The position numbers and the translations under genes were made by a program. A model generated the notes under the pieces. The model was not told where the DNA came from, ran no database searches, and saw only the letters and a list, made by a program, of their open reading frames with translations. From Streptomyces chumphonensis (GTDB taxonomy: Bacteria; Actinomycetota; Actinomycetes; Streptomycetales; Streptomycetaceae), in contig NZ_JACXYU010000004.1 in assembly GCF_014779715.1 (NCBI RefSeq), positions 62,001-126,000 of the forward strand: a DNA stretch of 64,000 nucleotides. Direction: 5' to 3'. Position 1 is the first letter of the stretch; every line of letters starts with the position of its first letter. Of the stretch, positions 57,223 to 64,000 are shown in pieces.

Positions 57223-57612
57223 TCAGCCCTCCGGGCCCTCGTCCGTCTCGTTCAGCAGTTCGCGGACGAGGCGTTCGTCCTCGGCCGTCAGGGAGGTCAC
57301 GAAGCGGGCCAGGACGGCTTCCCGGTCGGCCTCGCCGTCGAGGAGGTGGCGCATGCGCCGGGCCGCGAGCCCGGCTTCGTCAGCGGTGCACCTCCACAGG
57401 AACGCTCTGCTCACACGTTCGCGGCTGACGGCGTTCTTGGCCAGCAGCCGGGTGAGGATGGTGAGGACGGTGGTGTGGGCGAGGTCGCCGCCGAGGCGTT
57501 CGCGCACCCAGGCCGCGCTCACGGGGCCGGGGGCCTGCCGCAGCGCGAGGAGGACCTGCGCCTCCAGTTCGCCCTGGCCGCGACGCCGGGCGGGTCGTCG
57601 GTGGTCGGTCAC
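57223..57612 (-). CDS. BlaI/MecI/CopY-family repressor
   Basis: A 129-aa winged-helix protein from GTG 57612: GELEAQVLLALRQAPGPVSAAWVRERLGGDLAHTTVLTILTRLLAKNAVSRERVSRAFLW is the DNA-binding domain, followed by the dimerisation domain. It likely represses itself and the M56 gene through the operator at 57692. No beta-lactamase gene is nearby. Confidence 0.9.
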   Translation of the reverse strand: MTDHRRPARRRGQGELEAQVLLALRQAPGPVSAAWVRERLGGDLAHTTVLTILTRLLAKNAVSRERVSRAFLWRCTADEAGLAARRMRHLLDGEADREAVLARFVTSLTAEDERLVRELLNETDEGPEG

Positions 57613-57691
57613 CTGGCACCCCTTTCGCACGGGGCCCGTGCCTACCGTCGGTGCGGCGTAGTCGGACGCGCGGCGGCCCTCCCCGTCAACT

Positions 57692-57707
57692 TCTACAGTG
57701 CTGTAGA
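57692..57707. promoter_or_regulatory. BlaI-type operator
   Basis: TCTACAG-TG-CTGTAGA is a 7-2-7 palindrome, 80 bp upstream of the BlaI start. The TACA...TGTA core is the usual target of actinobacterial BlaI proteins. It lies in the divergent region shared with the CNNM gene, which could also be controlled. Confidence 0.7.
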
Positions 57708-57837
57708 TTCCCACGGGGGGTGCGGCTGCCGCACCAGCGACCACCGAGCGACCGTAGGAGCCCTTCTTGTCTCCCCGACCTCGGCGGCGGCCCGTCCCGG
57801 CCTGCCGCCGCCCACCGACGCGTGGGGGCGGTGAGCC

Positions 57838-59172
57838 GTGAGCGCGTGGCTCGGCCTCCTCGCCGTCGTCGTCCTGACGTTCGGCACCGGCTACTTCGTG
57901 GCCCAGGAGTTCGCCTACGTCGCCGCCGACCGGCTGGCCCTGGAACGCGAGGCCGCGGCCGGCGACAAGCGCGCCGCCCGCGCCGTGCGGGTGCTGAGCC
58001 GGCTGTCTTTCATGCTCTCGGGGGCCCAACTCGGCATCACCGTCACGGGCCTGGTCGTCGGCTTCCTCGCCGAACCGGCCATGGCCGAGCTGCTGCGCCC
58101 CGTGCTCACCGGCATCGGCGTGCCGGACGCGGCGGTGGGAGGCATCGCGCTGGTGACGGCGTTCGTGCTGGCCACGGCGCTGCAGATGGTCGTCGGTGAA
58201 CTCGCCCCCAAGAACCTGGCGCTGGCGATCCCGGACCGGCTCGCCAAGTCCCTCGCCGTCTCCACGCTCGCGTACCTGAAGGTGGCCGGGCCGGCCATCC
58301 GCGTCTTCGACAGCGCCGCCAACCGGCTGCTGCGCCGGATCGGTATCGAGCCCGTGGAGGAACTGCACCACGGGGCCACGCTGGAGGAGCTGGGCCACCT
58401 CATCGAGGCCGCGCACGAGCAGGGCCACCTGCCGCACCACACCGCCCTCCTGATCGACCACGCGCTGGAGTTCGGCGACCGCAACACCGGAGCCGTCATG
58501 GTGCCCCGCGTCAACACCGCGTTCATCGCGGCCGGGGCCCCGGCGACGGAGGTGGTCGAGCTGATCGCCCGCCACGGGCACAGCAACTACCCGGTGCTCG
58601 GGGACCGTCCGGACGACGTGGTCGGCGTGGTGGGCGTGCGGGAACTGATGCGCCACGACGCCGACGCGCTCGCCGGGACGACGGCCGGCGCCCTCGCCCG
58701 CCCGGCCCTGCTGCTGCCCGACACCCAGCCGCTGCCGGACGCCGTGTCGCAGATGCGCGACCGCGGCGAGGAGTTCGCCGTCGTGCTCGACGAACACGGA
58801 GGGCTGGCCGGGATCGTCACCTACGAGGACATCGCCGAGGAGCTCGTCGGGGAGATCGCCGACGAGTCCGACCGGCCGGAGTTCACCGCCTTCGCGGAGG
58901 GGGACGGCTGGATCGTCGACGCGGGCCGCCGACCGGACGAGGTGGCCGAGGCCACCGGCGTCCACCTCCCCGAGGCCGAGGACTACGAGACGGTGGGCGG
59001 CCTGGTCATCGACCGGCTCGGCCGGTTCCCGACGATCGGCGACCGCGTGACGGTGGAGCTGTCCACCGGCGGTGCGGCCGTCGTCGACGTGCTGTCCCTG
59101 GACCGGCACGTGCCCGAGCGTCTCCGGCTGACCCGGGCGGACGCCACGCCGGACGAGGGGGAGCGCGCATGA
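57838..59172 (+). CDS. CNNM/CorC-type transporter with CBS pair (copy 1)
   Basis: A 444-aa protein from GTG 57838: a DUF21/CNNM transmembrane domain (about 1-200, with FMLSGAQLGITVTGLVVGF), two CBS domains (about 215-340) and a C-terminal CorC_HlyC domain (360-430). These proteins transport or sense Mg2+/Co2+ or other cations. Its stop overlaps the next gene. Confidence 0.9.
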   Translation: MSAWLGLLAVVVLTFGTGYFVAQEFAYVAADRLALEREAAAGDKRAARAVRVLSRLSFMLSGAQLGITVTGLVVGFLAEPAMAELLRPVLTGIGVPDAAVGGIALVTAFVLATALQMVVGELAPKNLALAIPDRLAKSLAVSTLAYLKVAGPAIRVFDSAANRLLRRIGIEPVEELHHGATLEELGHLIEAAHEQGHLPHHTALLIDHALEFGDRNTGAVMVPRVNTAFIAAGAPATEVVELIARHGHSNYPVLGDRPDDVVGVVGVRELMRHDADALAGTTAGALARPALLLPDTQPLPDAVSQMRDRGEEFAVVLDEHGGLAGIVTYEDIAEELVGEIADESDRPEFTAFAEGDGWIVDAGRRPDEVAEATGVHLPEAEDYETVGGLVIDRLGRFPTIGDRVTVELSTGGAAVVDVLSLDRHVPERLRLTRADATPDEGERA

Positions 59173-60182
59173 GTCCGCTGACCGCTGTCTTCGTGACCGT
59201 CCTGCTGCTCCTCGCCAGCGGCTTCTTCGTGGCGGCGGAGTTCGCGCTCGTCGCCGCGAAGCACCACCGCATGGAGCACTACGCCGACCAGGGCCGCCGG
59301 GGGGCGAAGGCGGCTCTGGCGGGCATGCGGGAGCTGTCGCTGATGCTCGCGGGCGCCCAGCTCGGCATCACCGTCTGCACCCTGGGTCTCGGCAGCATCT
59401 CCAAGCCGGCGATCTCCCACCGCGTCGAGCCGCTGCTGGAGTCGTGGGGCCTGCCCGGCGGGTTGTCGTACGGCATCGCCTTCGTGCTCGCGATGGCCGT
59501 CGTCGTCTTCCTCCACATGGTGATCGGCGAGATGGCGCCCAAGTCCTGGGCCATCGCGCACCCGGAGAGTTCCGCGATGCTGCTGGCCCCCGCCTTCCGC
59601 GGGATCACGCTGGTCGTCCGGCCGCTCATCTCGGTACTGAACAGGATCAGCAACGGCCTGGTGCGGCTGTGCCGGGTGACGCCGCGCGAGGAGCTGGCGT
59701 CCGTCCACAACCGGGAGCAACTGACGCACCTGATCACCGAGTCCCAGCGCCTCGGCCTCATCAGCCAAGACGACTCCGGCCTGCTCAAGCGGAGCCTGAC
59801 CGCCCCGCAGGAGCGCGTCGGGACGCTGATGGTGCCGGCCGACCGGATCGACGCCGTCCCGGCCGACGCCGACGCCGACGCGGTCCTCGCCACCGCGTCC
59901 GCGCACGACCGCACGCGCCTCCTGGTCCGCGACGGCGACCGGGTGCTCGGCTCGGTCCACGCCCGCGACGCGATCGTGGCCCGCGCCGGGGCGCACGGCC
60001 GCACGGCCCGCGGACTCGCCCGCCCGGTGCCCGAGGTCGGCCCGCAGGACACGGTCGCCCGGGCCATCGAGGTGCTGCGCCAGCGCCGCGCCACGCTGGC
60101 CGTCATCCGCGACGAACAGGGGCGGCTGCTGGGCCTGGTGAGTCTGGACGACCTGATCGCCCGGCTGACCCACGCGCAATGA
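59169..60182 (+). CDS. CNNM/CorC-type transporter with CBS pair (copy 2)
   Basis: A 337-aa paralogue overlapping the first as ATGA: DUF21 domain (LMLAGAQLGITVCTLGLGS) and two CBS domains, lacking the C-terminal CorC_HlyC domain. The pair probably forms a heteromeric transporter. Confidence 0.9.
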   Translation: MSPLTAVFVTVLLLLASGFFVAAEFALVAAKHHRMEHYADQGRRGAKAALAGMRELSLMLAGAQLGITVCTLGLGSISKPAISHRVEPLLESWGLPGGLSYGIAFVLAMAVVVFLHMVIGEMAPKSWAIAHPESSAMLLAPAFRGITLVVRPLISVLNRISNGLVRLCRVTPREELASVHNREQLTHLITESQRLGLISQDDSGLLKRSLTAPQERVGTLMVPADRIDAVPADADADAVLATASAHDRTRLLVRDGDRVLGSVHARDAIVARAGAHGRTARGLARPVPEVGPQDTVARAIEVLRQRRATLAVIRDEQGRLLGLVSLDDLIARLTHAQ

Positions 60183-60254
60183 GATGAACGGCGGCCGGGA
60201 CAAACGCCGCCGACGGGGTAGGCGGACCGGGGAACGCGTACAGGAAGGACGGTC

Positions 60255-60518
60255 ATGGAGATCTCGGGAATCATCACCGCGCTCATCGTCGGCGTCGTCA
60301 TCGGCGTGCTCGGACGCCTGGTCCTGCCCGGCCGCCAGCGCATCGGCGTGCTGCTGACGATCGCGGTCGGCGTCCTGGCGGCGCTCGTCGGTACGGCCGT
60401 CGCGGCCGCCGTGGGCGTGGCCGACACCGACGGCATCGACTGGATCGAACTGGCCATCCAGGTCGGTCTCGCCGCCGCGGGCGTCGCCGCCGTGGAACGC
60501 CTCAAGGGCCGCCGTTGA
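60255..60518 (+). CDS. GlsB/YeaQ/YmgE-family small membrane protein
   Basis: An 87-aa protein with three hydrophobic segments (IITALIVGVVIGVLGRLVLPG, IGVLLTIAVGVLAALVGTAVA, IELAIQVGLAAAGVAAVERL) and the conserved GRLVLPGRQ loop. Family members are stress-associated envelope proteins; function here unknown. Confidence 0.82.
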   Translation: MEISGIITALIVGVVIGVLGRLVLPGRQRIGVLLTIAVGVLAALVGTAVAAAVGVADTDGIDWIELAIQVGLAAAGVAAVERLKGRR

Positions 60519-60642
60519 GCACCGGGAAGGCGCTGCCGCGCGTGGGCGGCGTCGCACCCGGGAACATGTACTTAACGTCATCGCTACGATGCACACCGTG
60601 TGCGTCGTGAGGTAGTGAGAGAAGAAGGAGCGGACTGTTCCC

Positions 60643-61617
60643 ATGGTTTTCAAGCGGCTACTCGGGTCGCTCGGCGTGGGTGCGCCCACGGTCGACACGG
60701 TGCTCGAGCCGGAGGCGGCCCTGCCCGGCGGAACCCTGCGCGGTGAGGTGCGCCTCAAGGGCGGCAACGCGGACTACGACGTCGAGCAGATCACCCTCGA
60801 ACTCGTCGCCCGCGTCGAGGCGGAGCACGAGGACGGCGAGGCCGAGGGCACGGTCGCGTTCGACCGGGTCTCGGTCGGGGGCGGGTTCCGGCTCGCCGAG
60901 GGCGCCGAGCAGTCCGTCCCCTTCGCGATCACGCTGCCGTGGGAGACGCCGATGACGGAGCTCCACGGCCAGTCGCTCGGCGTCGTCCTCGGCGTGCGGA
61001 CGGAGCTGGAGGTGTCCGGCGCCAAGGACAAGGGCGACCTGGACGCGCTGGCCGTCGCGCCCCTGCCCGCGCAGGAGGCGGTCCTGGAGGCGCTCGGGCA
61101 GCTCGGCTTCGGCTTCTCCTCGGCCGACCTGGAGCTGGGCCACATCCACGGCACCGGACAGCGGTTGCCGTTCTACCAGGAGATCGAGCTCAGCCCGGCG
61201 CCCCAGTACGCCGGTGCGCTGAACGAGCTGGAGGTGACGTTCCTGGCCTCGCCCGCCGGCCTGGAGGTGATCCTGGAGGCCGACAAGCGCGGCTCCGGCC
61301 TGTTCGGGCAGTCCGGCGGCGGCGACGCGCTGAACCGGCACATCGTGCCGCACGAGGGCGTCGAGCAGCGGGACTGGACGGCCGAGGTCGACGCCTGGGT
61401 GCGCGCCCTCGTGGACACCCGCGCGTCCTACGCGGCCCACGGCGGCGGGCACCACGGTGGGCACCACGGCGGGCACGGGCGTTCCGGGCCCGGCATGGGA
61501 GCGGCCGTCGCGGCGGGAGCGGCCGGGCTCGCGGTCGGTGTCGTCGGCGGCATGGTCGCCGCCGAGGTCGTCGACGAGATCGGCGACGCCTTCGAGGGCG
61601 AGGAGGACGAGGGCTGA
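60643..61617 (+). CDS. spo0M: Sporulation protein Spo0M
   Basis: A 324-aa protein: the arrestin-like beta-sandwich of Spo0M covers residues 1-250 (VDTVLEPEAALPGGTLRGEVRLKGG, LPFYQEIELSP), followed by a His/Gly-rich stretch and a hydrophobic, membrane-associating C-terminal helix (GAAVAAGAAGLAVGVVGGMV). Spo0M acts in sporulation/cell-cycle control in Bacillus and is conserved in Streptomyces. Confidence 0.9.
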   Translation: MVFKRLLGSLGVGAPTVDTVLEPEAALPGGTLRGEVRLKGGNADYDVEQITLELVARVEAEHEDGEAEGTVAFDRVSVGGGFRLAEGAEQSVPFAITLPWETPMTELHGQSLGVVLGVRTELEVSGAKDKGDLDALAVAPLPAQEAVLEALGQLGFGFSSADLELGHIHGTGQRLPFYQEIELSPAPQYAGALNELEVTFLASPAGLEVILEADKRGSGLFGQSGGGDALNRHIVPHEGVEQRDWTAEVDAWVRALVDTRASYAAHGGGHHGGHHGGHGRSGPGMGAAVAAGAAGLAVGVVGGMVAAEVVDEIGDAFEGEEDEG

Positions 61618-61694
61618 AACCGCCCGCCCGGCACCGGGTGCGACCCCGCCGGGCACCACCGCGCATCCGTAGACGAAAGGGAAACCGAACCACC

Positions 61695-62150
61695 ATGGCA
61701 CTGTGGGACCGCCTCAAGGAATCCGCCCAGCAGATGCAGGGTCAGCTGGAGACGAAGAAGAACGAGCTGAAGAGCGGGGGCTTCCGGGACGCGAGCATGG
61801 CGATGTGCGCCCTCGTCGCGGCGGCCGACGGCTCCGTCGACCCGGCGGAGCGGCAGCGCGTCGCGTCGCTCATCACGAGCAACGACACGCTGCGGAACTT
61901 CCCCGCCGACGAACTGCGCCGTCGGTTCGACGCGTACGTCGACAAGCTCACCGCCGACTTCGAGTTCGGCAGGATCGCCGTGCTCCAGGACATCGGCAAG
62001 GTGAAGAAGAAGCCGGTGGAGGCCCGCGCCGTCATCCAGATCGGCATCGTCATCGGCGGGGCCGACGGCAACTTCGACAAGGACGAGCAGGCCGTCGTCC
62101 GCGAGGCGTGCCACACGCTGGAACTGCCGCCGGCCGAGTTCGACCTCTGA
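61695..62150 (+). CDS. TerB-family protein
   Basis: A 151-aa protein: ASMAMCALVAAADGSVDPAERQRVASLI and IGIVIGGADGNFDKDEQAVVREACH are the two metal-binding-like acidic motifs of the TerB (tellurite resistance) fold. It probably functions in general stress response rather than tellurite alone. A terminator follows. Confidence 0.9.
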   Translation: MALWDRLKESAQQMQGQLETKKNELKSGGFRDASMAMCALVAAADGSVDPAERQRVASLITSNDTLRNFPADELRRRFDAYVDKLTADFEFGRIAVLQDIGKVKKKPVEARAVIQIGIVIGGADGNFDKDEQAVVREACHTLELPPAEFDL

Positions 62151-62165
62151 TCCGCCGCGCGACGT

Positions 62166-62201
62166 CCGCCGCCGGTGCGCCTTGACGGCGCCCGGCGGCG
62201 G
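62166..62201 (+). terminator. Terminator after the TerB-like gene
   Basis: Arms 62166-62181 and 62187-62201 pair with one bulged base around TTGAC-type loop sequence, 15 bp after the stop codon. Confidence 0.7.
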
Positions 62202-62339
62202 ACTCCTTCAGAGGGCCGGTGTGACGACGACCGTCACGTAGACGCCGATGAGCAGGACCACCCGGACCTGGCGGGGCTCGAGACCGAGGCCCGCGCATCT
62301 CCGTGGACAGGACGTCGCGGCGACGGTGAGAGTGGCCGC

Positions 62340-62546
62340 ATGACCTCTCGCGTGCACTCCGTCACCGTCGGCTCCCGCGACCCCTACCGGCTGGCCGCCT
62401 TCTGGGCCGAGGTCCTCGGCGCCACCCTCGCCGACGACCGCCGCCGCCCCGACGGCTCCGGCTGGGCCGTCCTCCACGACCCGGAGGGCAACGAGTTCCG
62501 CGTCGTCCGCAACGCCTCGGAACGCGCCCTCGCCCACCCGGCCTGA
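62340..62546 (+). CDS. Shortened VOC (glyoxalase-like) protein
   Basis: A 68-aa protein with the start (VTVGSRDPYRLAAFWAEVLGAT) and end (WAVLHDPEGNEFRVV) of a glyoxalase/VOC repeat, but the roughly 50 residues usually between them are missing. It may be a decayed or minimal member. The frame is intact. Confidence 0.6.
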   Translation: MTSRVHSVTVGSRDPYRLAAFWAEVLGATLADDRRRPDGSGWAVLHDPEGNEFRVVRNASERALAHPA

Positions 62547-62656
62547 CGCCCGGCCGGTCGGCGGCTCGGGGGGTGGTGAACGACCTGGTCGTCGGGGTGC
62601 GGGTGGGGGGTCAGTAGAGTGCGGGGGTCCCCGATCCGAGACCGAAGGCAACGGCT

Positions 62657-63922
62657 GTGAGCAGCGCACTCCCCGCACGTCCGGCACCGTCCGGGGTGAC
62701 GGTCGTGGGGATCGGGGCCGACGGGTGGGACGGACTGACCGGGGCGGCGCGGGCCGCGTTGCGTGAGGCCGAGGTCGTCGTCGGGGGCGCGCGGCAGCTC
62801 GGGCTGCTGCCGGCGGAGTGCGGGGCGCAGCGGGTCGTGTGGCCCTCGCCGCTGCGACCCGCCGTGCCGGGGGTGCTCGCCGCGCACGCGGACCGCCGCG
62901 TCGCCGTGCTGGCCAGCGGGGATCCCCTGTTCTACGGCATCGGGCGGGCGCTGACGGAGGAGCTGGGCGCTGAGCGGCTGCGCGTCCTGCCGCACCCCTC
63001 GTCCGTCGCGTACGCGTGTGCCCGGCTGGGGTGGCCGGTGGAGGACACGGAGGTCGTCACCGCGGTGGGACGGCCGGTGGCCCGGCTGGCGGCCGCGCTG
63101 CACGACGGCCGCCGGGTGCTCGTGCTCAGCGCCGGCGCGGGGACCCCCGCCGAGGTGGCGGAGCTGCTGCGGGACCGGGGCTTCGGACCCAGCCGGATGT
63201 CCGTCCTGGAGCGGCTGGGCGGCGCGGAGGAACGCCGCGTCGAGGGGACGGCACAGACGTGGCCGCACCCGGCCGGCGACGCGCTGAACGTCGTGGGTGT
63301 GGAGTGCCGGTGGGACGGCGTGACCCCCCGGCTGGGAGCCGTCCCCGGGCTGCCGGACGGGGCGTACGAGAGCGACGGCCAGCTCACCAAGCGGCACGTG
63401 CGGGCCGCCACGCTGGGCGCGCTCGCCCCGGCGCCGGGGGAGCTGCTGTGGGACGTGGGCGGCGGGTCCGGCTCGGTCGGCGTCGAGTGGATGCGGACCC
63501 ACCCGTCGTGCCGCGCGGTGGCGGTGGAACGGGACGCGGAGCGGGCCGGCCGCATCGCCCGGAACGCGGAACGGCTCGGCGTGCCCGGGCTGCGCGTCGT
63601 CCGGGGGACGGCGCCGGAGGCGCTGGCCGGACTGCCGGTCCCGGACGCCGTCTTCGTCGGCGGCGGGCTCACGACGCCGGGGCTGCTCGACGCCTGCTGG
63701 GACGCCCTCCCGGCGGGCGGCCGACTCGTCGCCAACACCGTGACGCTGGAGTCCGAGGCGCTGCTCGCCGAGCGGTACCGGCGGCACGGCGGCGACCTCG
63801 TCCGGCTGGCCGTCGCCCACGCCGTGCCCGTCGGCGGCTTCACCGGGTGGCGGCAGGCCATGCCCGTCACCCAGTGGGCCGTCGTCAAGTCCCCCCGCCC
63901 GTCAGGAGAACTGCCCGCATGA
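62657..63922 (+). CDS. cobL: Precorrin-6Y C5,15-methyltransferase (decarboxylating)
   Basis: A 421-aa protein from GTG 62657: N-terminal CbiE-type methyltransferase (VTVVGIGADGWDGL, LASGDPLFYGIG) and C-terminal CbiT-type domain with the SAM site WDVGGGSGSVGVEW near 273-283. The fused CbiE-CbiT layout is CobL, acting in the aerobic cobalamin pathway on precorrin-6B. It overlaps the cobM start by four bases. Confidence 0.94.
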   Translation: MSSALPARPAPSGVTVVGIGADGWDGLTGAARAALREAEVVVGGARQLGLLPAECGAQRVVWPSPLRPAVPGVLAAHADRRVAVLASGDPLFYGIGRALTEELGAERLRVLPHPSSVAYACARLGWPVEDTEVVTAVGRPVARLAAALHDGRRVLVLSAGAGTPAEVAELLRDRGFGPSRMSVLERLGGAEERRVEGTAQTWPHPAGDALNVVGVECRWDGVTPRLGAVPGLPDGAYESDGQLTKRHVRAATLGALAPAPGELLWDVGGGSGSVGVEWMRTHPSCRAVAVERDAERAGRIARNAERLGVPGLRVVRGTAPEALAGLPVPDAVFVGGGLTTPGLLDACWDALPAGGRLVANTVTLESEALLAERYRRHGGDLVRLAVAHAVPVGGFTGWRQAMPVTQWAVVKSPRPSGELPA

Positions 63923-64000
63923 CCGTGTACTTCATCGGCGCCGGGCCCGGCGCCGCCGACCTCATCACCCTGCGCGGCGCCCGCACGCTCGCCGCGTGCC
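63919..64000 (+). CDS. cobM: Precorrin-4 C11-methyltransferase (5' end, cut by window)
   Basis: The frame from ATG 63919 begins MTVYFIGAGPGAADLITLRGARTLA, the SAM-binding N-terminus of the CobM/CbiF family, and is cut by the window edge. It follows cobL with an ATGA overlap, supporting a cobalamin operon. Confidence 0.85.
   Translation, partial: MTVYFIGAGPGAADLITLRGARTLAAC

Overview
The window is about 72% GC with long reading frames in several overlapping phases, typical of a Streptomyces or close actinomycete chromosome. Host genes such as spo0M, paired fluC genes, a CNNM/CorC pair, a BlaI/M56 pair and cobL-cobM fit this. Everything here was read from sequence alone; family names rest on motif recognition, not on database searches.

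Left chromosomal flank (1-11,580). An hrpA-type DEAH RNA helicase runs off the left edge. It is followed by a YefM/YoeB toxin-antitoxin pair with a TGTACA-type operator, a tRNA cluster (Glu, Asp, Phe on the minus strand) ended by a 20-bp perfect hairpin, a membrane-anchored metallophosphoesterase, a small zincin metallopeptidase overlapping two tandem fluoride-channel genes, a proline-rich lipoprotein, and a DEAD-box RNA helicase with a long leader and an internally repeated RGG/RDDR-like tail.

Integrated element (11,580-54,066; 42,394 bp counting one attachment copy). It sits in a tRNA-Lys(TTT) gene. A 93-bp perfect direct repeat (attL 11580-11672, attR 53974-54066) covers the tRNA 3' end and its terminator. 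Nearly all its genes are on the minus strand. Read in the direction of transcription from the right end they are: integrase and an XRE regulator (plus strand) facing an excisionase-like gene across overlapping divergent promoters; small accessory genes; a large primase-DUF3987 replication protein; a run of small conjugative-element-type genes (DUF2637/Spd-like and DUF6251-like membrane proteins, an FtsK/TraB-like DNA pump); a lipoprotein and two plus-strand accessory genes; then a complete siphovirus late operon (HNH, TerS, TerL, portal, protease, HK97 capsid, glycosyltransferase, connectors, tail tube, frameshifted tail chaperones, tape measure, tail tip, endolysin, two holin-like proteins) and a left-end XRE regulator.

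The most interesting aspect is this composite nature. The replication and transfer half looks like an actinomycete integrative conjugative element (AICE) and the other half is a full tailed-phage structural and lysis module. DNA-level repeats are embedded in the coding sequence of the replication and transfer half: GTAC-centred arrays spaced 8-9 bp inside the FtsK-like and DUF2637 genes, a 20-bp inverted repeat inside two unrelated proteins, and a dense CTAG cluster next to the FtsK-like gene. These are candidates for cis-acting replication, transfer or packaging sites.

Right chromosomal flank (54,067-64,000). An alpha/beta hydrolase, a GNAT acetyltransferase, a Pycsar-effector-like (DUF5706) membrane protein, a BlaI/M56 pair with a 7-2-7 palindromic operator, a translationally coupled CNNM/CorC pair, a GlsB-like protein, Spo0M, a TerB-like protein, a shortened VOC protein, and the start of a cobalamin operon (cobL, then cobM cut by the window edge).
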